Positions 10,300 through 18,721 of a stretch of 64,000 bases of DNA are shown one piece after another (the stretch's first letter is position 1; each line of letters starts with the position of its first letter). The stretch comes from Pseudomonas sp. SST3 (GTDB lineage Bacteria > Pseudomonadota > Gammaproteobacteria > Pseudomonadales > Pseudomonadaceae). The translations under genes and the position numbers were made by a program. The notes under the pieces were generated by a model. The model searched no databases. It was not told the DNA's origin and worked only from the letters and a program-made list of their open reading frames with translations. The stretch is taken from the NCBI RefSeq assembly GCF_003325755.1, contig NZ_QORI02000003.1:1-64000 (forward strand), in the 5' to 3' direction.

Positions 10300-11433
10300 C
10301 TACCAGCGGAAGCGCAGCACCTCGCCTTGATCTTCTGGCGGGGACTGTTCAACTGCAGGCGGACCCGGCTCCTCGAGCGGTGCCTCGGCATCGATCGGTT
10401 GCGTATCGTCTTCGGCCGTCAGCACCTCGGCATCAGCGGGCTGCGTATCGACGCCCTCGACCGGAGCCTGATTATCGAGTGGCTGCGCATCGATTTCATC
10501 GGCCGGCACTTCCTGAAGACGCGCCAGAGCCAACTGTGCCCGCAGTTGCTCAGGACTGGCATTGAGGCGGTACACCAACCGATCGCTTTCGACTCGCTGC
10601 AAGCGAGCACCGAAGGGTTCGAGCAGGCGATCCAGCTCGGCAAAGCGTTCAACATCAGCGCCCAGAACCTCAAGGGTAATTTCGGACATCTCACCCGGCG
10701 CGATGCGATATTGCGGCGCAAGGAAGGTGCTAACGGCCAGCATCACCTCGTCTGCGACGGCGGCGCGGCTATCGCCGCTCGCCTTGCCCTGCGCCTGCTT
10801 GTCACCAAGCCAGAGCCGCCAGCTGGCCTCCCAGGTTTCACCTGATTGCCTCGCCAGTACCGCCAGCAGTCCATCGGCATCGTAACGTTCCGAGACATCA
10901 CGGAGCGCCTGGGGCTCATTCGCCGTCACAGTCTCGGCAGTGGCTGCGAGCTGCTCACTCAGATCGGCCAACGGCAAACGCAACGGCAAGCCCCTATGTT
11001 GGGCCGCGGCACGCAGGTCGGACGAGCCTTCCTGCGCATCACCGACGAGCTGAGAGCCGTTGACCGATTCGCTCAGCCACCAGGTCAGGATGCTCGGGCG
11101 ATCCGCTCCCCATAAAGACAACCCGGCAGACCGCAGGGCACGCTCGGTCGTGACCGGATCGAAGCTGACCACGATCGCATCGCCCTCATAGCCGTATCGG
11201 CTGACGAGTTGCTGCGGATCCGCGCGCAGCTGGGAGACCCGATCAGACTCGGCTTCACCCGTCAGTCGCAGCACCAGCGTATCGAATGCCTTTCGCAGCG
11301 CCTCTTCACGCGCCTCCGGCTGTTGGCTAGCGACCGGCTCTCGCACCTTGTACAGATCGTTGAGAGGTGCCGCCATGGCGTGGCCGGAAACGACCGCGCA
11401 GCACAGAATCAAAAGACGGGAGATAAGGCGCAT
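10300..11433 (-). CDS. DUF2066 exported protein
   Basis: The 377-aa protein has a signal peptide (MRLISRLLILCCAVVSGHAMA) and resembles DUF2066 proteins of unknown function that lie beside purM/purN in pseudomonads. The mature part is globular to about residue 300. The C-terminal 75 residues are acidic and low in complexity, with loosely repeated blocks such as DTQPADAEV and DTQPIDAEA, rich in Asp, Ala, Glu and Pro. The start at 11433 gives the signal peptide directly; the upstream GTG at 11460 adds nine residues without a ribosome site. It is divergent from purM. Confidence 0.8.
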   Translation of the reverse strand: MRLISRLLILCCAVVSGHAMAAPLNDLYKVREPVASQQPEAREEALRKAFDTLVLRLTGEAESDRVSQLRADPQQLVSRYGYEGDAIVVSFDPVTTERALRSAGLSLWGADRPSILTWWLSESVNGSQLVGDAQEGSSDLRAAAQHRGLPLRLPLADLSEQLAATAETVTANEPQALRDVSERYDADGLLAVLARQSGETWEASWRLWLGDKQAQGKASGDSRAAVADEVMLAVSTFLAPQYRIAPGEMSEITLEVLGADVERFAELDRLLEPFGARLQRVESDRLVYRLNASPEQLRAQLALARLQEVPADEIDAQPLDNQAPVEGVDTQPADAEVLTAEDDTQPIDAEAPLEEPGPPAVEQSPPEDQGEVLRFRW

Positions 11434-11763
11434 GGAGATACTCGCTGGCTGGCCAGTCACGGAGGGGGAGCCAGCCGATCGCGCGACGACGACCGGGCTC
11501 GGCCACGGGGAATCAAGCGCTATACCTTAAACAGGCGTCCGAAGCGGGGCAACCGCCGCACTTGTGAGTTGCGCCTCCGGCAACAAAATCCGGGAAGTAT
11601 GCACCAAGGTTTTGCTCTGTGATCGGCGCGCGGGATGGTCGCTATCCGGCAAGCCTGATAAAATCGCGCGCTTTCCGCAGACCGGTCCGGCGCCTTCGCC
11701 ACGTCGAGACAACCGCCTCGTCGCACCGGTCGCCCCGCACTCTCCTCACAGGTCCGGATCTCT
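11434..11763. other. Intergenic region between DUF2066 gene and purM
   Basis: This 330-bp stretch separates two divergent genes and should carry both promoters. A possible -10 element (GATAAAAT) lies at 11657-11664 on the plus strand, about 100 bp before purM, but no convincing -35 is seen. No gene, tRNA or purine riboswitch-like structure was recognised. Confidence 0.5.
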
Positions 11764-12822
11764 ATGAGCAAGCAACCCTCCATCAGCTACAAGGACGCCG
11801 GTGTCGACATCGACGCAGGCGAAGCGCTGGTCGAACGCATCAAGGGCGTTGCCAAGCGTACTGCGCGTCCTGAAGTCATGGGCGGGCTAGGCGGCTTCGG
11901 CGCGCTCTGCGAAATTCCAGCCGGCTACAAGCAGCCGGTATTGGTGTCCGGCACTGATGGCGTCGGCACCAAGCTGCGTCTGGCGCTGAATCTGAACAAG
12001 CACGACAGCATCGGCCAGGATCTGGTGGCCATGTGCGTCAACGACCTGGTGGTCTGCGGTGCTGAGCCGCTGTTTTTTCTCGACTATTACGCCACCGGCA
12101 AACTCAATGTGGATATCGCCGCCACTGTGGTCACCGGCATCGGCGCCGGCTGCGAACTGGCCGGCTGCTCGCTGGTAGGTGGCGAGACCGCCGAGATGCC
12201 CGGCATGTACGAAGGCGAAGACTACGACCTGGCCGGTTTCTGTGTCGGCGTGGTGGAGAAGAGCGAGATCATCGACGGCTCGAAAGTGGCCGCCGGCGAT
12301 GCGCTGATTGCCCTGCCCTCCTCCGGTCCGCACTCCAACGGCTATTCGTTGATCCGCAAGATCATAGAAGTGGCCGGTGCCGATATCGAGAGCACTCAAC
12401 TCGAAGGCAAGCCGCTCACCGAACTGCTGATGGCGCCGACCCGCATCTACGTCAAGCCGCTGCTCAAACTGATCAACGACACCGGCGCCGTGAAGGCCAT
12501 GGCACACATCACCGGCGGCGGTCTGCTGGACAATATTCCGCGAGTATTGCCTGAGGGAAGCCAGGCGGTCATCGATGTCGCCAGCTGGCAACGTCCAGCG
12601 GTCTTCGATTGGCTGCAGCAGCAGGGCAACGTCGACGAGCATGAAATGCACCGCGTGCTGAACTGTGGCGTCGGCATGGTCATCTGCGTCGCCCAGGACC
12701 AAGTCGACACCGTCCTCGCAAACCTTCGCAGCTCCGGCGAAGCCCCATGGGTGATCGGTCAGATCGCAGCGGCTACCGAAGGTGCCGAGCGTGTCGCACT
12801 GAATAACCTGAAAAGCCACTGA
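11764..12822 (+). CDS. purM: Phosphoribosylformylglycinamidine cyclo-ligase
   Basis: PurM makes aminoimidazole ribonucleotide from FGAM with ATP, the fifth step of purine synthesis. The 352-aa protein shows the N-terminal [16 protein letters not shown], the nucleotide-binding [34 protein letters not shown] and the later [11 protein letters not shown] and [12 protein letters not shown]. All are characteristic of PurM. Length and both domains are complete. Its TGA overlaps the purN ATG (TGATG), giving a coupled purMN operon. Confidence 0.97.
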   Translation: MSKQPSISYKDAGVDIDAGEALVERIKGVAKRTARPEVMGGLGGFGALCEIPAGYKQPVLVSGTDGVGTKLRLALNLNKHDSIGQDLVAMCVNDLVVCGAEPLFFLDYYATGKLNVDIAATVVTGIGAGCELAGCSLVGGETAEMPGMYEGEDYDLAGFCVGVVEKSEIIDGSKVAAGDALIALPSSGPHSNGYSLIRKIIEVAGADIESTQLEGKPLTELLMAPTRIYVKPLLKLINDTGAVKAMAHITGGGLLDNIPRVLPEGSQAVIDVASWQRPAVFDWLQQQGNVDEHEMHRVLNCGVGMVICVAQDQVDTVLANLRSSGEAPWVIGQIAAATEGAERVALNNLKSH

Positions 12823-13469
12823 TGAGTGCGACCTGCAACGTCGTAGTGCTGATATCGGGGTCCGGCAGCAATCTGCAGGCCCTGATTGACAGCCTCGGCG
12901 CCGATAACCCGGTGCGCATCTGCGCGGTTGTTTCGAATCGTGCCGACGCCTTCGGCCTGCAGCGTGCACAAGCCGCCGGGATCGCCACTCACGTCGTGCA
13001 GCACAAGGATTTCGCCGACCGGAAGGCCTTCGACGCTGCGCTGATGGAGATCATCGATACGCATCAGCCAGAGCTGGTAGTACTGGCCGGCTTCATGCGA
13101 ATCCTGACATCAGGCTTCGTTCGCCACTACCAAGGCCGTTTGCTCAACATCCACCCGTCTCTGCTGCCGAAATACAAGGGCCTCGATACCCATCGTCGCG
13201 CACTGGAAGCAGGCGATCGTGAGCATGGCTGCAGCGTGCATTTCGTCACCGAAGAGCTCGATGGCGGCCCCGTAGCCATACAGGCTGCCTTCACCGTCGA
13301 AGCCGATGAGCGCATCGACACGCTCACCGATCGGGTGCACGCCGCCGAGCACATCATCTATCCGCTGGCTGTCCGCTGGTTCGCCGAAGGCCGCTTGCGC
13401 CTTGCCGAGCAAGGCGCGATGCTGAACGGAATCCTGTTGCCGGCTACCGGCCATCTGTTACGAATCTAG
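12822..13469 (+). CDS. purN: Phosphoribosylglycinamide formyltransferase
   Basis: PurN transfers a formyl group from 10-formyl-THF to GAR. The 215-aa protein has the phosphate-binding ISGSGSNLQAL near the N-terminus. The catalytic Asn-His-Asp set is visible as LLNIHPSLLPKYKG and ELDGGPV. It is coupled to purM by overlapping stop and start codons. The next gene starts 8 bp downstream and may belong to the same transcript. Confidence 0.96.
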   Translation: MSATCNVVVLISGSGSNLQALIDSLGADNPVRICAVVSNRADAFGLQRAQAAGIATHVVQHKDFADRKAFDAALMEIIDTHQPELVVLAGFMRILTSGFVRHYQGRLLNIHPSLLPKYKGLDTHRRALEAGDREHGCSVHFVTEELDGGPVAIQAAFTVEADERIDTLTDRVHAAEHIIYPLAVRWFAEGRLRLAEQGAMLNGILLPATGHLLRI

Positions 13470-13477
13470 GAGATATT

Positions 13478-14187
13478 ATGCGTCGCGCCTTGCTGCTCGC
13501 TCTTGCCGTGCTGGCCCTGCCAGTTCAGGCCCTGGAGCTCAAGCCCTTCTCCGCCAGTTACACCGCGGACTGGAAACAGGTTCCCGTCAGTGGCACTGCC
13601 CAGCGCAGCCTGGAGAAGCTCGATGACGAAACCTGGGAGCTGGACTTCGAAGCGTCCATGCTGGTTGCCAGCTTCAATGAACGCAGCACCTTCAAGGTCG
13701 AGGGCAAAACCTCGTACCGCAGAAGTACCGCCTGAAGCGTAGCGGACTCGGCAAGGGCAAGACCATCAAGCACGACTTCGACTGGGCGGCCAAGCAGGTC
13801 GTTGGTGAAGATCGTGGTGACCCGGTCAAGCTGCCACTCAACCGCGGCCTGCTGGACAAATCCACGTACCAGATTGCGCTTCAGCACGCCGTGGCGGCGG
13901 GCGAAAAGAGCATGAGCTATCAGGTCGTCGACGGGGATGAGATCGAAACCTACGATTTCCGCGTTCTTGGTGAGGAGAAGGTCAGCACCAAGGCCGGGCA
14001 GGTCGATGCGATCAAGGTAGAGCGCGTACGTGATCCGACGCAAAGCAAGCGCCAGACAATCCTCTGGTTCGCCACTGACTGGGATTATCTGCTGGTCCGC
14101 CTGCATCAGGTGGAAAAGGACGGCAAGGAATATCAGATCATGCTCGAAGAAGGCACCGTGGCCGGTAAAGCCGTAAAAGGTGACTGA
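13478..14187 (+). pseudogene. DUF3108 exported protein, frameshifted
   Basis: The first 77 or so codons give a signal peptide (LALAVLALPVQA) and a DUF3108-type start (LKPFSASYTADWK). The frame then hits a stop at 13735. From about 13713 another frame continues with QKYRLKRSGLGKGKT and runs to 14187 in good family sequence. Adding one C in ACCTCG near 13710-13712 (giving ACCCTCG) restores one 236-aa protein containing GKTLVPQKY. DUF3108 proteins are periplasmic and of unknown function. It lies 8 bp after purN. The lesion is a lost C in a C-run, the kind of error that draft assemblies make. Confidence 0.8.
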
Positions 14188-14192
14188 TTCCA

Positions 14193-14216
14193 ACTGCGCC
14201 AGTCCACTGGCGCAGT
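14193..14216 (+). terminator. Perfect hairpin after the DUF3108 gene
   Basis: ACTGCGCCAG (14193-14202) pairs perfectly with CTGGCGCAGT (14207-14216) around a four-base loop, 5 bp after the stop at 14187. There is no T-run, so it may be a weak terminator or an mRNA-stabilising hairpin for the purMN transcript. Confidence 0.5.
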
Positions 14217-14242
14217 GACTCCCTCCGTCACAGCCGCCCACC

Positions 14243-14908
14243 ATGACTTTTCCCCGCACCCTGCTGCTGACTCTGCTTCCGCTTTTCGCGGGTTGCCAGT
14301 TCTCCCCCTGGAGCGATGAACCCCCAGGGCAACCCATCGAGCGGCTGCAGGGCGAGGTTGCGCTCAGCGATGGCATGCTGCTGTTGCGTACCTGCCAGGG
14401 CCAGCGGCAGGTGGAACTGCTCGATGCCGGCGCAACCGGATTGCCGGAAGACACTCAGGCGCTGTTCGCCGAATCTGGCCAGCCGTTGTTCGCCGACGTT
14501 CTTGGCAGGCTGATCTCGCGAGCCGATGGCAGCAACCAACTGCATCTGACCCAGGTCTATCGCTTGCAGGGCGAAGGGCACGGCTGCGAAAGCAGCGAAT
14601 TTGCTCAATTGACGCTGCGCGCTAGCGGTCACGAGCCGGGCTGGAGCGTACGCATCACGACTCAAGGCATGTTGCTCCAGCGCCCCGGCCAGACGCCCTT
14701 GGCCGTACCTTATCTGGAAGAACGGTTGCCGGGCGGGCAGATCAACTTCAGCAGCGAGGCCAATAACCAGCACATTGATCTCTGGGTTGCCCCCCAACGC
14801 TGTATCGACAGCGCCTCGGGCGCCGTCAGCCACCTGACTGCCGAGCTGCGTCTGGACGACCAAACCTTACGTGGCTGCGCCTACTACGGCGGCGCGCGCA
14901 CCGAATGA
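14243..14908 (+). CDS. Lipoprotein resembling COG3650 proteins
   Basis: The 221-aa protein has a lipoprotein signal ending LLPLFAGC (Cys18) and a mature domain with four further cysteines (near RTCQGQ, GHGCES, PQRCIDS and LRGCAYYGG). The C-terminal third looks like the small beta domain of COG3650/MliC-like envelope proteins (GHEPGWSVRI, then LRGCAYYGG). The function is unknown; a role in lysozyme-inhibitor-like or heat-shock HslJ-like envelope protection is only a fold-level guess. It stands between the purMN group and dapC, about 50 bp upstream of the latter. Confidence 0.7.
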   Translation: MTFPRTLLLTLLPLFAGCQFSPWSDEPPGQPIERLQGEVALSDGMLLLRTCQGQRQVELLDAGATGLPEDTQALFAESGQPLFADVLGRLISRADGSNQLHLTQVYRLQGEGHGCESSEFAQLTLRASGHEPGWSVRITTQGMLLQRPGQTPLAVPYLEERLPGGQINFSSEANNQHIDLWVAPQRCIDSASGAVSHLTAELRLDDQTLRGCAYYGGARTE

Positions 14909-14959
14909 ACTACCGAAGTGCGTAGATGCGCGCTTCCCTACGCTTCGAAGACCCCGACC

Positions 14960-16156
14960 ATGAATGACGACCTGTCCCTGCTGCAGCCCTACCCGTTCGA
15001 AAAACTTCGCGCCTTGCTTGCCGACGCGCAACCGCCGGCCAAGAAACGCCCGATAGCGCTGTCGATCGGAGAACCGAAACATCCTTCGCCTGACTTCGTC
15101 GCCCAGGCACTGGCCGCCAATCTCGATCAGCTGGCGGTATATCCGTCCACCCTGGGAATTCCTGCCCTGCGCGAATCAATTGCCCGCTGGTGCGAGCGTC
15201 GGTTCGGCGTGGCGGCAGGAAGTCTGGACCCGGCGCGCCACGTGTTGCCAGTCAACGGCACCCGCGAAGCGCTGTTCGCTTTCACGCAGGCAGTCGTCAA
15301 CCGCAGCGCTGATGCGCTGGTGATCAGCCCCAATCCGTTCTATCAGATCTACGAGGGCGCGACACTGCTGGCCGGTGCGACGCCGCACTATCTGCCCTGC
15401 ACCGCCGAGAACGGTTTCAATCCGGATTTCGATGCGGTCTCCGCCGAAACCTGGCGACGCACGCAGATCCTATTCCTTTGCTCGCCCGGCAACCCGACTG
15501 GTGCGCTGGTACCACTCGAGACGCTCAAGAAGCTGATCGCGCTGGCCGACCAGCATGATTTCGTCATCGCCGCGGACGAATGTTACAGCGAGCTGTATTT
15601 CGATGAGGAGCAACCGCCAGCAGGACTGCTAACCGCCTGCGCCGCACTGGGCCGCCATGACTTCAAGCGCTGCGTGGTCTTTCACAGCCTGTCCAAGCGA
15701 TCGAACCTGCCCGGACTTCGCTCCGGATTCGTCGCGGGCGACGCAGACATCCTCAAGGATTTTCTGCTGTACCGCACCTACCACGGCTGCGCCATGCCCG
15801 TGCAGACACAGCTGGCCAGTATCGCCGCCTGGAATGACGAAGCGCATGTACAAGCCAATCGTCAGCTCTACCGCGAGAAATTCGATGCAGTGCTGGATAT
15901 CCTCACGCCAGTAATGGACGTGCAACGACCCGATGGCGGCTTCTATCTGTGGCCGAAGACGCCCACCGATGACCAACGATTCACCCGCGATCTTTTCGCC
16001 CGCGAACACGTCACCGTCGTGCCGGGATCCTATCTGTCACGTGAAGTAGATGGCGTCAGCCCCGGCACGGGTCGGGTCCGCATGGCGCTAGTGGCGCCGC
16101 TGGCTGATTGCATCGAGGCCGCCGAGCGAATCCGCAGCTTTATCGCCACGTCATGA
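14960..16156 (+). CDS. dapC: Succinyldiaminopimelate transaminase
   Basis: DapC converts N-succinyl-2-amino-6-oxopimelate to N-succinyl-LL-DAP in the lysine/peptidoglycan precursor pathway. The 398-aa fold-type I PLP enzyme has the expected start (MNDDLSLLQPYPFEKLR), the motif LCSPGNPTGA and the probable PLP lysine K246 in SLSKRSN. The start at 14960 is chosen over the in-frame 14918 by family length. dapD lies 1.4 kb downstream on the same strand and dapE 5 kb further, so three steps of the succinylase branch are grouped here. Confidence 0.93.
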   Translation: MNDDLSLLQPYPFEKLRALLADAQPPAKKRPIALSIGEPKHPSPDFVAQALAANLDQLAVYPSTLGIPALRESIARWCERRFGVAAGSLDPARHVLPVNGTREALFAFTQAVVNRSADALVISPNPFYQIYEGATLLAGATPHYLPCTAENGFNPDFDAVSAETWRRTQILFLCSPGNPTGALVPLETLKKLIALADQHDFVIAADECYSELYFDEEQPPAGLLTACAALGRHDFKRCVVFHSLSKRSNLPGLRSGFVAGDADILKDFLLYRTYHGCAMPVQTQLASIAAWNDEAHVQANRQLYREKFDAVLDILTPVMDVQRPDGGFYLWPKTPTDDQRFTRDLFAREHVTVVPGSYLSREVDGVSPGTGRVRMALVAPLADCIEAAERIRSFIATS

Positions 16157-16164
16157 GGCCGGAA

Positions 16165-16184
16165 CCGGACGTTGCGGCGTCCGG
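16165..16184. terminator. Hairpin between convergent dapC and small ORF
   Basis: CCGGACG (16165-16171) pairs with CGTCCGG (16178-16184) just after the dapC stop and before the stop of the minus-strand small gene. It could act as a two-way terminator, although no T-run is present. Confidence 0.4.
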
Positions 16185-16193
16185 CTTACCGGT

Positions 16194-16340
16194 TCAGGCA
16201 ACACCTGGCGGGATCTTGTCCTTGCCGTAGTCGCGCAGTTTTTCCAGGTTTTCCGGTTTCATATGTTCCGGAATGTCCGCTGTGGTGGCTTCATCGCGCT
16301 TGTCGCGTTCGTCCACATCCGGCTTTTCGGGCTCGTTCAT
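16194..16340 (-). CDS. Small charged protein of 48 aa, unknown function
   Basis: The minus strand reads MNEPEKPDVDERDKRDEATT and on through an IPEHMKPENLEKLRDYGKDKIPPG-type tail (residues 23-46) to a TGA at 16194. A GGAGG ribosome site lies 6 bases before the ATG at 16340, strong support for translation. The protein is almost all charged, has no signal or membrane segment, and is probably disordered. It is 11 bp downstream of another small gene on the same strand, so the two likely form an operon. I do not recognise the family. Confidence 0.65.
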   Translation of the reverse strand: MNEPEKPDVDERDKRDEATTADIPEHMKPENLEKLRDYGKDKIPPGVA

Positions 16341-16351
16341 GGCGTCCTCCG

Positions 16352-16597
16352 TCAGATTGCGTTCTCTTCCCAGATTAGCTCACCGTCGTCGTTGACCTCC
16401 CTGACCTTGGTCAGGGCCGCCTCGGCTGCGACATCAGCCTCGGATGCGAGGTCGTAACGCCGGCCGTTGGCCACCGTGACTACCCGAGCATTTTCATCCG
16501 TATCGCGACGCTTCACGGCGATTACTGCCTCGAAACCGCCCTCGGCTGGAACGGCAGACGAAATGGCCTCATGGTTTTCGAAATGCTTGCGTGCCAT
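16352..16597 (-). CDS. Small conserved protein of 81 aa, unknown function
   Basis: The protein starts MARKHFENHEAISSAVPAEG at 16597, with GAGG upstream, and contains a compact beta-rich stretch (GFEAVIAVKRRDTDENARVV) followed by an acidic helix. No signal peptide or membrane segment is present. It looks like small cytosolic proteins found in many pseudomonads, with no known role. The longer frame to 16927 crosses the divergent thioredoxin gene and is rejected. It is followed at 11 bp by the 48-aa gene and is divergent from the thioredoxin-like gene. Confidence 0.65.
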   Translation of the reverse strand: MARKHFENHEAISSAVPAEGGFEAVIAVKRRDTDENARVVTVANGRRYDLASEADVAAEAALTKVREVNDDGELIWEENAI

Positions 16598-16723
16598 ACA
16601 TGACCTCATCGTTGCGATTGTGAACAGTGGACAACGTGGAGGGAGAAAAAGGTCGAACGGGTTTCGGGATGAACCGACAGCCGCTGTCGCGACTCCACCA
16701 CTTACAGGATCTGGAGCCCAATC

Positions 16724-17055
16724 ATGCCCATGAACGATATCTATACCGCCAACGCACCCTCGCGCGCAGAGGTCAACGCCCTCGAGGGATTCACCCTGCT
16801 CGAATTCGGCACGGCCTGGTGCGGTCACTGCCGAGCGGCGCAACCGCCGTTGAGCAGCGCGATGGCCGCGCGCAACCTTCGCCACCTGAAGATAGAAGAC
16901 GGTCCGGGCGACCACTCGGCCGCTCATTTCGCGTCAAGCTGTGGCCAACCCTGATTTTGATGCGCCAGGGAGAAGAGCTGGGGCGCGTCGTGCGCCCCAC
17001 CAGTACCCAGCCGATTGATGAATTGCTCAGCCAGATCGATCGCACTACGGACTGA
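16724..17055 (+). pseudogene. Thioredoxin-family protein, frameshifted
   Basis: The first frame gives MPMNDIYTANAPSRAEVNAL, a thioredoxin active site (TAWCGHCRAA) and runs to about EDGPG. It then goes out of frame and stops at 16954. The other frame resumes with RPLGRSFRVKLWPTLILMRQ, which contains the cis-Pro loop (WPTLIL), and ends at 17055. Adding one C at GGGCGACC (16907-16914) gives a continuous 110-aa thioredoxin. GGAG at 16713-16716 supports the start at 16724. If real, the lesion removes the cis-proline half and should inactivate the protein. A sequencing error is at least as likely. Confidence 0.75.
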
Positions 17056-17184
17056 CACATAGCAGGGCAACCCAGAAACAAGAGGCAGGAGTAACGCTCG
17101 ATGCAGGCACAGCCTCGGACGGCAGGCTTCGTCTCATCGTGGCATAATCCGCGGCCCAGTTTGGCCGGAGAATGCGGAGCTGTT

Positions 17185-17556
17185 ATGCCCGAGAAAAGCA
17201 AAGGACTCTGTCTGTACGGCATCAAGGCCTGCGACACCATGAAAAAAGCCCGTACCTGGCTCGATCAGCAGGGGCTAAGCTATGACTTCCATGACTACAA
17301 GAGCGCCGGCATCGACCGCGCCCACCTGGAAGCCTGGTGCAACGAACACGGCTGGCAGATCGTTCTCAACCGTGCGGGTACCACCTTCCGCAAGCTGGAC
17401 GACGCGCAAAAAGCCGACCTCGATCAGGCCAAGGCCATCGAGCTGATGCTGGCCCAACCGTCGATGATCAAGCGACCGGTGCTCGACCGGGGCGACAAAA
17501 CGCTGATCGGCTTCAAGCCGGACATCTACGCTGCCGAGCTGGCAGCCAAGAACTGA
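17185..17556 (+). CDS. ArsC/Spx-family protein (YffB type)
   Basis: The 123-aa protein has a thioredoxin-like fold with one N-terminal cysteine in the motif YGIKACDTMKKA, followed by the ArsC-like RAGTTFRKLDD and MIKRPVLDRG. It belongs to the ArsC superfamily but lacks the HNPRCSKSR motif of true arsenate reductases. A gene of this kind lies just before dapD in pseudomonads as I recall. Its function is unknown; it may be a glutathione-dependent thiol reductase. The start at 17185 has GCGGAG upstream and replaces the longer frame from 17101. Confidence 0.85.
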   Translation: MPEKSKGLCLYGIKACDTMKKARTWLDQQGLSYDFHDYKSAGIDRAHLEAWCNEHGWQIVLNRAGTTFRKLDDAQKADLDQAKAIELMLAQPSMIKRPVLDRGDKTLIGFKPDIYAAELAAKN

Positions 17557-17601
17557 CACCCGCTCGCCATGATGAGCGTGATTGATAAGAAGGATTCCCC
17601 C

Positions 17602-18636
17602 ATGAGCAACACTCTATTCAGCCTGGCCTTCGGCGTCGGCACCCAGAATCGTCAGGGCAGCTGGCTGGAAGTCTTCTATGCGCAGCCGCTGCTGCACCCG
17701 GCCGGCGAGCTGGTCGCCGTCATCGCCCCGCTGCTCGGTTATGAAGGCGGCAACCAGGCCATCAGCATCAACACCACCCAGGCCGCACAACTGGCCGATG
17801 CCATCAAGCCGCTCGACGCCGCTCAACATGCATTGTTGACTCGCCTGGCCGAGAGCCAGCGCCCGCTGGTGGTCACGCTGCTGGCCGAAGACGCACCATT
17901 GACCTCCACCCCCGAGGCCTACCTCAAGCTGCATCTGCTATCCCATCGTCTGGTCAAGCCGCACGGCCTGAACCTGACAGGCATCTTCCCCCTGCTGCCC
18001 AACGTCGCCTGGACCAACCAGGGTGCGGTGGACCTGGCCGAACTGGCCGAGCGTCAGCTGGAAGCTCGCCTGAAGGGCTACTTGCTGGAGGTCAGTTCAG
18101 TCGACAAATTCCCGAAGATGACCGACTACGTGGTCCCGGCTGGTGTGCGCATCGCTGACAGCGCGCGTATCCGTCTCGGCGCCTACGTGGGTGAAGGCAC
18201 TACGGTCATGCACGAAGGTTTCGTCAACTTCAACGCCGGTACCGAAGGCCCCGGCATGATCGAAGGCCGCGTATCGGCTGGTGTATTTGTCGGCAAGGGT
18301 TCGGACCTGGGCGGCGGCTGCTCGACCATGGGCACTCTGTCTGGCGGCGGCAACATCGTCATTTCGGTTGGCGAAGGCTGCCTGATCGGCGCCAACGCCG
18401 GCATCGGTATTCCGCTCGGTGATCGCAACACCGTTGAAGCCGGTCTCTATATCACCGCCGGGACCAAGGTGAACCTGCTCGACGAACAGGGCGCACTGGT
18501 CAAGGTCGTCAAGGCACGTGAGCTGGCTGGCCAGAGCGATCTGCTATTCCGCCGCAACTCCCAGAACGGTGCTGTGGAATGCAAGACCCACAAATCCGCG
18601 ATCGAGCTGAACGAAGCGCTGCACGCGCATAACTGA
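17602..18636 (+). CDS. dapD: Tetrahydrodipicolinate N-succinyltransferase
   Basis: DapD adds succinyl from succinyl-CoA to tetrahydrodipicolinate, opening the succinylase branch of DAP/lysine synthesis. The 344-aa protein is of the longer pseudomonad/actinobacterial type. It has an alpha/beta N-terminal half and a left-handed beta-helix of hexapeptide repeats at about residues 185-300 (VRIADSARIRLGAYVGEG, GSDLGGGCSTMG, GEGCLIGANAGIGI). AAGGA precedes the ATG at 17602; the earlier codons at 17569 are not needed. It lies 45 bp after the ArsC-like gene, probably in one operon. Confidence 0.95.
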   Translation: MSNTLFSLAFGVGTQNRQGSWLEVFYAQPLLHPAGELVAVIAPLLGYEGGNQAISINTTQAAQLADAIKPLDAAQHALLTRLAESQRPLVVTLLAEDAPLTSTPEAYLKLHLLSHRLVKPHGLNLTGIFPLLPNVAWTNQGAVDLAELAERQLEARLKGYLLEVSSVDKFPKMTDYVVPAGVRIADSARIRLGAYVGEGTTVMHEGFVNFNAGTEGPGMIEGRVSAGVFVGKGSDLGGGCSTMGTLSGGGNIVISVGEGCLIGANAGIGIPLGDRNTVEAGLYITAGTKVNLLDEQGALVKVVKARELAGQSDLLFRRNSQNGAVECKTHKSAIELNEALHAHN

Positions 18637-18643
18637 CCGCTTG

Positions 18644-18699
18644 GCTGGAAGCTCTGAGCCGGAAGCTGGAAGCAACAGCGCACCGCTTCGGCTTCCAGC
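18644..18699. repeat. Nested GCTGGAAGC repeats before csdA
   Basis: GCTGGAAGC occurs directly repeated at 18644-18652 and 18665-18673. Its reverse complement GCTTCCAGC is at 18691-18699, followed by CTCCAGCTTC. The arms can fold into a hairpin in the leader between dapD and csdA. It resembles short dispersed repeats found in pseudomonad intergenic regions. No T-run follows. Confidence 0.6.
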
Positions 18700-18721
18700 C
18701 TCCAGCTTCAGGCCTAACGCT

